NCBI GenBank assembly: GCA_945885485.1
Contig: CAMCYT010000179.1
Span: 1-5,553, forward strand
Direction: 5' to 3'
Length of the DNA stretch: 5,553 nt
From: Prosthecobacter debontii
GTDB lineage: Bacteria; Verrucomicrobiota; Verrucomicrobiia; Verrucomicrobiales; Akkermansiaceae
Shown here: piece by piece, positions 1 to 5,553 of the stretch
How positions within the stretch are numbered: the first letter of the stretch is position 1
Layout of the letters: each line of letters opens with the position of its first letter
Translations under genes and position numbers: made by a program
Notes under the pieces: model-generated
Databases searched by the model: none
What the model was told of the DNA's origin: nothing
What the model saw: only the letters and a program-made list of their open reading frames with translations

Positions 1-3000
1 AAAATCATCTACGCTATTGCTTTGCCCCTTTGCCTTTTACTCTCTGGCTGCAAGGAGAATTCCTCTGCTAAAGCTGAAAAAGCTGTAGACAAATCCACTG
101 ATAAGGCTGCAAGCAGCTCGATGACACTCCCTGAAACGATTTCTTTCAACGAGCACATCCAACCCATCCTCTCCGAGTATTGCTATCACTGCCACGGCCC
201 AGATGCTGGCACTCGTGAACCAAAAAAGGAGCCCCTCCGCCTAGATATCGAGGCTGATGCATTTAAAGTCCGCAATTTTGGGGCACCAGTCATCATCAAA
301 GGCAAACCTACTGAATCCGAGTTGATGAAATTGATCAAATCCACGGACAAAGACGAGATCATGCCTCCGCCGAGAAGCCATAAGGAGATGAAGCCACGAG
401 ATATCGCTCTCATCGAAAAATGGATCGATCAAGGCGCAGAATACGAAGGTCATTGGTCCTATCAGCCAGTAGTTCGACTCGATCCGCCGAAGAACGATTG
501 GTCAAATAAGCCCATTGATGGTTTCATCCACGAAAAACTCACTCAAGCTGGCCTCAAACCCAATGAACCCGAGGATCCACGCAGATTTCACCGACGCTTG
601 AGTTTCGACCTCACCGGACTTCCCCCAGAACCCAGCGCTACCGATACCTTCGTCGCGGCATACGCAAAAGATCCAGATACTGCGGTTTCAGCCGAAGCAG
701 ATCGCATATTGGAAACCATCTCCAGCGCCGAACATTTATCCCGTCATTGGCTTGACGCCGTGCGCTACGCCGACACCCACGGCATCCATATTGATAACTA
801 CCGCGCCATCTGGCCTTACCGCGATTGGGTCATCAATGCCTTTAAAGCCAACATGCCCTGGGATCAATTCACCACTGAACAAATCGCCGGCGATCTTTTA
901 CCTCAGCCCACTCTCGATCAAAAAATCGCCACCGGCTTCCTTCGCTGCCTCTCGACCACAGGTGAGGGCGGAGCAATCGCAGATGAATACTTTGCCATTT
1001 ATGCAACGGATCGCGTCGATACCATGGGCGCAGTTTGGCTCGGACTCACAGCGAGTTGCGCCTCTTGTCACGACCACAAATTCGATCCCTTCTCCACCAA
1101 AGAGTTTTACCAACTCACCGCGTTCTTCCGCAACAATAACATGTCGGCCTTGGATGGCAATAATGCCAACCACCCACCATCCATCTTCGCCCCTATCTTG
1201 GAAGACCGCGATGCGTGGAACCAACTCCAGATAAAATTATCAGATGTAAACAAGCGCATCGAAACTCGCAAAGTCTCAGCGAACAATGATTTCCAAGCAT
1301 GGCTCACAGGCCAAGCCAAATCAGAAACCAAAGAAATCGATTCCACTCTATCCCTGCATCTGCCGTTGAATTCTGAAAAAGGACCAATCACCGGCACAAT
1401 CGACGGCGTTGACAAAGAATGGCCAGCCGAACCTGCCCGCATCGATGGCCCAAAAGGTAAAGCGGTTGTCGTTTCCGATAAGCCTATCGAACTTGGTGAT
1501 ACCGGAAATTTCACCCGAGCCGACCAAGTCAGCTACGGCGGTTTTGTTTGGTTTGAAGGTGCACCCACTGGATCGGTCATCGCAAAAATCGATCCCGCAC
1601 AAGGATACCGTGGCTGGGATCTGTGGTTTGAAGACGGTAAGCCTGGCGCTCACGTGATCGACTCTTGGGACAAATCCGCGTGCAAAATGCAGTCAGATGG
1701 CAAACTCAAACCCAAAAAATGGTATCATATCATGGTTGTTTTCGACGGCACACTGAGCGGTCACCAATGCCTATCGCTATACGTTGATGGCAAAAAAACC
1801 GGCGCTAAAATTTACCCCAATACGGTTGGTGGAAACATCGTCACTTCCACTCCTCTCACTCTCGGCTCGCGTGGAAATGGCGATTCTAAAATCACCAGCA
1901 AAGTAGCACTCCAAGATTTCCGCCTCTATCGTCGCCTGCTCAGTGACAATGAAATCGCTCGTTTGGCAAATACACAAAATATCGATGAATGGATCGCGCT
2001 TCCCGCTGACAAGCGTACCAAGCAGCAAAACGATGCCCTGTTTGAACATTACACCACTGTGGTCGATCAAGTTTCCCTCGGATTCATCGCCGAGCGCGAC
2101 AAACTCCTTGCAGAGGACAAAATCATGCGTGATCGCGGCTCTATGACATTGGTCTACGAGGAGAAAAAAGAAGCGCCCTTTGCCCACATCCTCACTCGCG
2201 GTGCATACACCTCGAAAGCAGAAAAAGTTTTTCCTGAAACCCCCGCCATGCTTCCACCCATGCCCGAAGGCGCGCCCAAAGATCGCCGCGGTCTCGCGAT
2301 ATGGTTGAACGATCCGAAAAACCCCCTCCCCGCCCGCGTCACCATGAACCGCCTCTGGTATAATATGTTCGGCAAAGGCATCGTCGAAACCAACGGCGAT
2401 TTCGGCATCATGGGTGCTCGTCCCACCCATCCAAAGCTACTCGACTGGCTCGCCTCCGAATTCATCTCTAACAAATGGAACTTCCGCCACATGGTGAAAA
2501 CCATTGTGATGTCTGAAACCTACCGCCAAGCCGGTGAGATTTCTCCCGAGAAACTCGAAGCCGATCCCGCAAACCATCTGCTCGCACGCGGTCCACGCAC
2601 CCGACTCGACGCTGAACAAATTCGCGATCTCGCTCTCGCTAGCTCCAATCTCCTCTCCAAAAAAGTTGGTGGCGCCTCGGTGAAACCCTACCAACCCGAA
2701 GGCGTCTGGAACGCAGTCGCCATGCCGCAATCTAACACCAAAGATTATAAGCGAGACGCAGGAGAAAGCCTCTACCGCCGTTCCATGTATACCTTTTGGA
2801 AGCGTACCGCAGCACCACCGACCATGGAAATCCTTAACGCCCCCACCCGAGAAATCTTCTGTGTCGCTCGCGAACGTACCAACACTCCTTTGCAAGCCCT
2901 CGCTCTCATGAATGATCCGCAGTTTGTCGAAGCCGCACGCGCGCTTGGTACCCTCGTTTTGAAAGAGGGTAAAGATTTCGATCAACGCCTTGATATAATC

Positions 3001-3225
3001 ACCCTGCGTTTGCTCAACCGTAAGTTGGAAGCCGAGGAACGCGCCGCGATCCAAGACACCTATACCTCCGCGGAAAAATATTATCGTGAGAAACCCGAAG
3101 AAGCGAAACTCGCCCTCACTGTCGGAGAATCAACCTATGATGCAACTCTTCCAACCGTTGATCTCGCCGCATGGACCTTGGTGGCGAATCAGTTATTCAA
3201 CCTAGACGAAACCGTAACCCGCTAA
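1..3225 (+). CDS. PSCyt1-DUF1549-LamG-DUF1553 (PSD1) cytochrome-c-like lipoprotein, 5' truncated by window edge
   Basis: This is a large extracytoplasmic lipoprotein of the planctomycete-type cytochrome family; its substrate is unknown. The frame is open from base 1, so the real start lies outside the window. A TTG at base 22 is internal to the signal peptide and is not the start. Numbering from base 1 (1074 residues visible): hydrophobic signal 2-14 ending in lipobox LSGC with lipidated Cys17; low-complexity Lys/Ala/Ser linker to about 40; PSCyt1 haem domain about 43-140 with CYHCH at 61-65 and candidate distal ligand Met121 in EIMPPP; DUF1549 about 171-380 with a second CxxCH (CASCH, 353-357) followed by DHKFDPF; a helical charged linker about 396-440; LamG/concanavalin-like jelly roll about 450-657; DUF1553 about 760-1074 with RERTNTPLQALALMNDP and the family-typical ending AAWTLVANQLFNLDE. 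No frameshift is seen. It is followed after 6 bases by its usual DUF1501 partner. Family assignment is firm; haem binding and glycan binding are inferred from motifs. Confidence 0.95.
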   Translation, partial: KIIYAIALPLCLLLSGCKENSSAKAEKAVDKSTDKAASSSMTLPETISFNEHIQPILSEYCYHCHGPDAGTREPKKEPLRLDIEADAFKVRNFGAPVIIKGKPTESELMKLIKSTDKDEIMPPPRSHKEMKPRDIALIEKWIDQGAEYEGHWSYQPVVRLDPPKNDWSNKPIDGFIHEKLTQAGLKPNEPEDPRRFHRRLSFDLTGLPPEPSATDTFVAAYAKDPDTAVSAEADRILETISSAEHLSRHWLDAVRYADTHGIHIDNYRAIWPYRDWVINAFKANMPWDQFTTEQIAGDLLPQPTLDQKIATGFLRCLSTTGEGGAIADEYFAIYATDRVDTMGAVWLGLTASCASCHDHKFDPFSTKEFYQLTAFFRNNNMSALDGNNANHPPSIFAPILEDRDAWNQLQIKLSDVNKRIETRKVSANNDFQAWLTGQAKSETKEIDSTLSLHLPLNSEKGPITGTIDGVDKEWPAEPARIDGPKGKAVVVSDKPIELGDTGNFTRADQVSYGGFVWFEGAPTGSVIAKIDPAQGYRGWDLWFEDGKPGAHVIDSWDKSACKMQSDGKLKPKKWYHIMVVFDGTLSGHQCLSLYVDGKKTGAKIYPNTVGGNIVTSTPLTLGSRGNGDSKITSKVALQDFRLYRRLLSDNEIARLANTQNIDEWIALPADKRTKQQNDALFEHYTTVVDQVSLGFIAERDKLLAEDKIMRDRGSMTLVYEEKKEAPFAHILTRGAYTSKAEKVFPETPAMLPPMPEGAPKDRRGLAIWLNDPKNPLPARVTMNRLWYNMFGKGIVETNGDFGIMGARPTHPKLLDWLASEFISNKWNFRHMVKTIVMSETYRQAGEISPEKLEADPANHLLARGPRTRLDAEQIRDLALASSNLLSKKVGGASVKPYQPEGVWNAVAMPQSNTKDYKRDAGESLYRRSMYTFWKRTAAPPTMEILNAPTREIFCVARERTNTPLQALALMNDPQFVEAARALGTLVLKEGKDFDQRLDIITLRLLNRKLEAEERAAIQDTYTSAEKYYREKPEEAKLALTVGESTYDATLPTVDLAAWTLVANQLFNLDETVTR

Positions 3226-3231
3226 ACTACG

Positions 3232-4689
3232 ATGAATCCAGTAGATCTTTACAACGAAGCATACACCCGCCGTCAGTTCTTCCGCAAAACCGGAACCGGA
3301 CTCGGCGTTGCCGCGATGGCATCCTTACTCAGCCAAGAAGGAATGGCCGCAGGCAAACCCATGGGCAACATGTCGATCCCGCAGTTCGCGCCCAAGGCCA
3401 AACGCGCGATCTATATTTCACTCATCGGCGCACCTTCCCAACTAGATACCTTCGATTACAAACCTGAGCTGAAAAAACGCTTCAAAGAAGACCTCAAAAC
3501 CTATCTCGCAAAAGAAGGCGAACGCCTCACAGGCATGACCGCCGGCCAAGCTGCCTTCCCCCTAGCTCCATCGATTTTTAAATTCAACCAACACGGACAG
3601 TCCGGAACTTGGATGAGCGAGCTACTGCCATGGCAAGCAAAAATGGCTGATGATATCTGCGTGATCAAATCCATGCACACGGATGCGATCAACCATGAGC
3701 CCGCCAACCAACTTATCTGCACCGGCTCCATGGTTAACGGTAAAGCCTCATTGGGCTCTTGGCTATCTTACGGCCTCGGATCGATGAACGAGGATTTACC
3801 TTCTTTCGTCGTACTTCACGCCAAACACACCTCTCCCTTCGCCAACGTCCAAGCCATCTCCTCAAGACTCTGGGGCTCCGCTTACCTCCCTGGTAAATAC
3901 TCTGGTGTTTCACTTCGTTCTCTCGGCGATCCTGTCCTCTTTCTTCAAGACTCACCCGGCGTACCCCGCGAGCTCCGCCGCAGCATGTTAGATGGATTAG
4001 GAAAACTGAATCAAAAGTCTTACGATGCGATCCAGGATCCTGAAATCCAAACCCGTATGCAGCAGTATGAGATGGCTTATCGCATGCAACGCTCCGTTCC
4101 GGAACTCGCCGATCTCTCGGGCGAATCCGAACACACCTATAACCTCTATGGTGCAGACAGCAAAAACCGCGGCACCTTCGCCAACTCCGCTCTAATGGCG
4201 CGCCGCTTGCTCGAACGCGGCGTGCGTTTCGTGCAAATTTTCCACCGTGGTTGGGACCAACACGGCGATCTCCCACGCGATCTCGCTTCGCAATGCAAAG
4301 ATGTCGATCAAGGTATGTACGGCCTCATTCAGGATCTAAAACAACGCGGGATGTTAGAAGATACCCTCGTGGTCTGGGGCGGCGAATTCGGACGCACGGT
4401 TTACTCTCAAGGCGCCCTCTCTGAGACCAACTACGGCCGCGACCACCATCCTCGCTGCTTCAGCATCTGCATGGCGGGCGGCGGCATCAAAGGCGGTCAA
4501 ACCTACGGTGAAACCGATGACATGAGCTACAACATCACCAAAAACCCCGTGCACATTCGCGACCTCCACGCAACCATCCTGCACGCCCTCGGCATCGATC
4601 ACGAACGCATGACCTACAAATTCCAAGGCCTCGACCAACGCCTCACCGGAGTGGAACCCGCCAAAGTAGTCAAAGATCTGTTTGCTTAG
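3232..4689 (+). CDS. Tat-exported DUF1501 family protein (alkaline phosphatase/sulfatase-like fold)
   Basis: This 485-residue protein is the standard partner of DUF1549/DUF1553 proteins. DUF1501 belongs to the alkaline-phosphatase/sulfatase-like superfamily, but its reaction has not been established to my knowledge. The N-terminus has a twin-arginine signal: T12-R13-R14-Q15-F16-F17-R18, then a small-residue hydrophobic stretch 20-33, with cleavage probably near 38-41. Conserved blocks visible in order are GAPSQLDTFD (66-75; many relatives have GGPS), MHTDAINHEPA (148-158), GWDQHGD (340-346), WGGEFGRT (382-389), GRDHHP (402-407) and VHIRDLHATILHALGID (from 440). The Asp and His in these blocks are candidate metal ligands. 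The ATG at 3232 is chosen because it gives a complete Tat signal and lies 6 bases after the upstream stop. No Shine-Dalgarno is visible, so translation probably depends on coupling to the upstream gene. The length is normal for the family and the gene appears intact, ending in TAG. Confidence 0.95.
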   Translation: MNPVDLYNEAYTRRQFFRKTGTGLGVAAMASLLSQEGMAAGKPMGNMSIPQFAPKAKRAIYISLIGAPSQLDTFDYKPELKKRFKEDLKTYLAKEGERLTGMTAGQAAFPLAPSIFKFNQHGQSGTWMSELLPWQAKMADDICVIKSMHTDAINHEPANQLICTGSMVNGKASLGSWLSYGLGSMNEDLPSFVVLHAKHTSPFANVQAISSRLWGSAYLPGKYSGVSLRSLGDPVLFLQDSPGVPRELRRSMLDGLGKLNQKSYDAIQDPEIQTRMQQYEMAYRMQRSVPELADLSGESEHTYNLYGADSKNRGTFANSALMARRLLERGVRFVQIFHRGWDQHGDLPRDLASQCKDVDQGMYGLIQDLKQRGMLEDTLVVWGGEFGRTVYSQGALSETNYGRDHHPRCFSICMAGGGIKGGQTYGETDDMSYNITKNPVHIRDLHATILHALGIDHERMTYKFQGLDQRLTGVEPAKVVKDLFA

Positions 4690-4700
4690 AGTTAAACGCA

Positions 4701-4722
4701 AGGAACACTAAATCGTGTTCTT
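4701..4722 (+). terminator. Small inverted repeat after the DUF1501 gene, weak terminator candidate
   Basis: The arms AGGAACAC (4701-4708) and GTGTTCTT (4715-4722) flank a 6-base loop TAAATC. They give an 8-bp stem with one G-U pair, starting 11 bases after the DUF1501 stop. The position suits the end of the two-gene unit. However, the stem is AT-rich and is followed by CATTCCT, not a T-run, so it does not meet the usual intrinsic terminator pattern. It could instead be an mRNA 3'-end stabilising hairpin, a repressor site, or chance. Confidence 0.35.
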
Positions 4723-4762
4723 CATTCCTAAAAAACCTCTCCTATTTCCCTGAATCTTTATC

Positions 4763-4791
4763 TTTCGTGACTGGGATTTTTCGGTTAGCAT
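4763..4791 (+). promoter_or_regulatory. Tentative promoter for the universal stress protein gene
   Basis: The 107-base gap before the stress-protein gene suggests it has its own promoter. The best sigma-70-like -10 I can find is TAGCAT at 4786-4791 (4 of 6 to TATAAT). The hexamer 17 bases upstream, TTTCGT at 4763-4768, matches the -35 consensus poorly. If this -10 were used, transcription would start at or next to the ATG at 4797, giving a leaderless or nearly leaderless mRNA. That would fit the absence of a Shine-Dalgarno site. The match is weak and could be chance. Confidence 0.15.
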
Positions 4792-4796
4792 GAGAC

Positions 4797-5249
4797 ATGA
4801 AAAAGATCCTTGCTGCCATCGATTTTTCAAATGCCACTTCTGGTGTGATCTCTGCCGCTACTGAATTAGCCAAAGCATTTGGTGCTGAGCTTCACTTAAT
4901 CCATGTGATCGAACCTGAGCCAACTTACACGGCATATGGCTTGAGCCCCGGTGAATTTCCAGAAATCCATACCTTTCACCAACAAGCCCGCAGCCGCTCC
5001 CAAAAAAATCTGGATGCAACCGCGGCCGAGATCGCCGCAAATGGAATCGCCATCATCACCCACCTTGCTGATGGCAGTCCACTCCTCGAGCTCGCTGCTA
5101 AAGCCAAAGAAATCGGCGCCGACTTCGTCGTCCTAGGCTCGCACGGCCACAACATCGTCGCTTCACTCATTTTAGGCAGTGTCGCCGAAGGCATGGTCAG
5201 AAAAGCCTTAGTGCCGACTTTGGTGATTCCTGCTGGAGATAAAGCTTAG
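4797..5249 (+). CDS. Single-domain universal stress protein (UspA family), ATP-binding type
   Basis: This 150-residue cytoplasmic protein covers one complete Usp domain, the usual length for stand-alone members. It opens with MKKILAAIDFS, where Asp9 ends the first strand at the position that contacts adenine/ribose in ATP-binding Usp proteins. The second strand reads ELHLIHVIEP. The segment HLADGSP (89-95) and the helix/strand ending GADFVVLGSHG are typical. The glycine motif G114-x2-G117-x9-G127-S128 is intact, which places it in the nucleotide-binding class and not the UspA class that lacks this motif. No signal peptide or membrane segment is visible. The ATG at 4797 is the only in-frame start that preserves the first strand. 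There is no good ribosome-binding site before it; the ATG at 4790 is in another frame and soon hits a stop. Such proteins usually respond to stress or starvation. No functional link to the upstream lipoprotein/DUF1501 pair is evident beyond adjacency. Confidence 0.95.
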   Translation: MKKILAAIDFSNATSGVISAATELAKAFGAELHLIHVIEPEPTYTAYGLSPGEFPEIHTFHQQARSRSQKNLDATAAEIAANGIAIITHLADGSPLLELAAKAKEIGADFVVLGSHGHNIVASLILGSVAEGMVRKALVPTLVIPAGDKA

Positions 5250-5410
5250 CATCCAGCCAAATCGCCGGTCTGAGGCAAGTAAGCAAAATACCTTACGGAG
5301 TAATATTCACACGCAATCGACTGAACAACTTATTACCCACTGCAAGGGTGCGTTTGATCTTTAGACTGTTTGCCAAAGGCCCTTGCGCAAAAGGGATGTT
5401 TTTAGGTTTT
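5250..5410. other. Non-coding AT-rich intergenic stretch with small inverted repeats
   Basis: No credible gene is seen on either strand. Bases 5281-5340 are about 38% GC, lower than the flanking genes. Short inverted repeats occur: GTAAG (5279-5283) with CTTAC (5292-5296), and GCAAGGG (5342-5348) with CCCTTGC (5380-5386). No tRNA, CRISPR-like or clear riboswitch structure was recognised. Confidence 0.6.
5380..5403 (+). terminator. Weak intrinsic-terminator-like hairpin downstream of the stress protein gene
   Basis: CCCTT (5380-5384) and AAGGG (5391-5395) form a 5-bp stem with loop GCGCAA, followed three bases later by TTTTT (5399-5403). It lies 130 bases past the stress-protein stop, so it could end that transcript after a long 3' untranslated region. 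The stem is short and the T-run is not immediately adjacent, so confidence is low. Its left arm overlaps the CCCTTGC that can alternatively pair with GCAAGGG at 5342-5348. Confidence 0.3.
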
Positions 5411-5553
5411 GGTTTATGCCGCTGGCGCGGAAGGTTTGCAGCATTCCCGGCTAATGAATGACGAATTGATCCCGCCCTCCGGCGGCCCCCTGCGGCTCTG
5501 CGCTTCGCTTGAGTCTATGTCGCGTCCGCTCCATTCTGCGTTATTCTTCGGTT
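5411..5553. repeat. GC-rich right-edge segment, candidate interspersed repeat or edge of an unknown element
   Basis: Composition changes sharply here: bases 5471-5530 are about 73% GC against about 38% a little upstream. Two compact hairpins are visible: CCGC-TGGC-GCGG (near 5419-5430) and CCGCC-CTCC-GGCGG (5472-5485). The segment is open both ways: a + frame from ATG 5454 runs 33 codons to the edge (beginning MNDELIPPSGGP), and a - frame entering from the edge runs 45 codons to a TAA at 5416-5414 (ending CCKPSAPAA). Neither has a ribosome-binding site, a recognised domain or protein-like composition. GC-rich hairpins with several open frames are typical of dispersed non-coding repeats that get mis-called as small proteins. 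No second copy exists in this window, so repeat status is inference. The alternative is the tail of a - strand gene or the head of a + strand gene lying to the right. Confidence 0.35.

Noticed and set aside
752..1234. Plus-strand 160-codon open frame inside DUF1549
   Set aside because: It is an out-of-frame shadow of a conserved domain, rich in Ser/Pro/Thr with no motif.
1777..2430. Long minus-strand open frame (217 codons) opposite the lipoprotein gene
   Set aside because: It lies entirely antisense to the LamG-DUF1553 coding sequence, has no recognisable domain, and the + frame matches a known family throughout.
2437..3054. Minus-strand open frame (205 codons)
   Set aside because: It is antisense to the conserved DUF1553 core and shows no domain or start signal of its own.
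3171..3467. Plus-strand open frame spanning the junction of the first two genes
   Set aside because: It overlaps the conserved C-terminus of DUF1553 and the Tat signal of DUF1501 in another frame, with Arg/Pro-rich non-protein-like composition.
3734..4276. Minus-strand Arg-rich open frame (180 codons)
   Set aside because: Its extreme arginine richness is what antisense reading of this codon usage gives; the + strand carries DUF1501 motifs across the same bases.
4790..4870. ATG at 4790 as an alternative start for the stress protein
   Set aside because: It is in a different frame from the Usp domain and reaches a stop after about two dozen codons.
5232..5257. Perfect 6-bp inverted repeat GCTGGA/TCCAGC around the stress-protein stop codon
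   Set aside because: It has a 14-base loop and no T-run after it, and partly encodes the protein C-terminus; most likely chance.
5396..5461. Small + open frame of 21 codons starting ATG 5396
   Set aside because: The purine run AAAAGGG abuts the ATG with no spacing, the frame is very short, and it overlaps the terminator-like T-run.

Overview
The window looks like chromosome from a Verrucomicrobia/Planctomycetes-type bacterium. The first two genes form the DUF1549/DUF1553 (PSCyt1-PSCyt2-PSD1) plus DUF1501 pair that is abundant in the PVC superphylum. Moderate GC and poor use of Shine-Dalgarno sites favour Verrucomicrobia over a high-GC planctomycete, but this is inference from gene content and not a phylogenetic placement. 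All three confident genes lie on the + strand.

Layout: (1) Bases 1-3225 hold a very large surface or periplasmic lipoprotein whose first codons lie left of the window. It has a lipobox, an N-terminal cytochrome-c-like domain with a CxxCH motif, a DUF1549 domain with a second CxxCH, an inserted LamG/concanavalin-like jelly roll and a C-terminal DUF1553 domain. (2) Six bases later, 3232-4689 encodes a Tat-exported DUF1501 protein of the alkaline-phosphatase/sulfatase-like fold. The two are almost certainly one transcriptional unit. (3) A 107-base gap with a small inverted repeat leads to 4797-5249, a compact single-domain universal stress protein with an intact ATP-binding glycine motif. It is probably transcribed separately and functionally unrelated. 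(4) Bases 5250-5553 contain no convincing gene. The left half is AT-rich with several small inverted repeats, one of which resembles a weak terminator. The right part, from about 5411 to the edge, is abruptly GC-rich and open in frames on both strands. It may be an interspersed repeat or the edge of another element.

How the genes may work together: the lipoprotein carries haem sites and a probable glycan-binding jelly roll and uses the Sec/lipoprotein route. The DUF1501 partner carries a metal-ligand-like set of Asp/His residues and uses the Tat route, which suits a protein folded around cofactors before export. Together they suggest an extracytoplasmic redox/hydrolytic module acting on a polymer such as a sulfated polysaccharide. 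The molecular function of this widespread pair is, as far as I know, not experimentally established. It is the most interesting content of the window, although the domain families themselves are already described.
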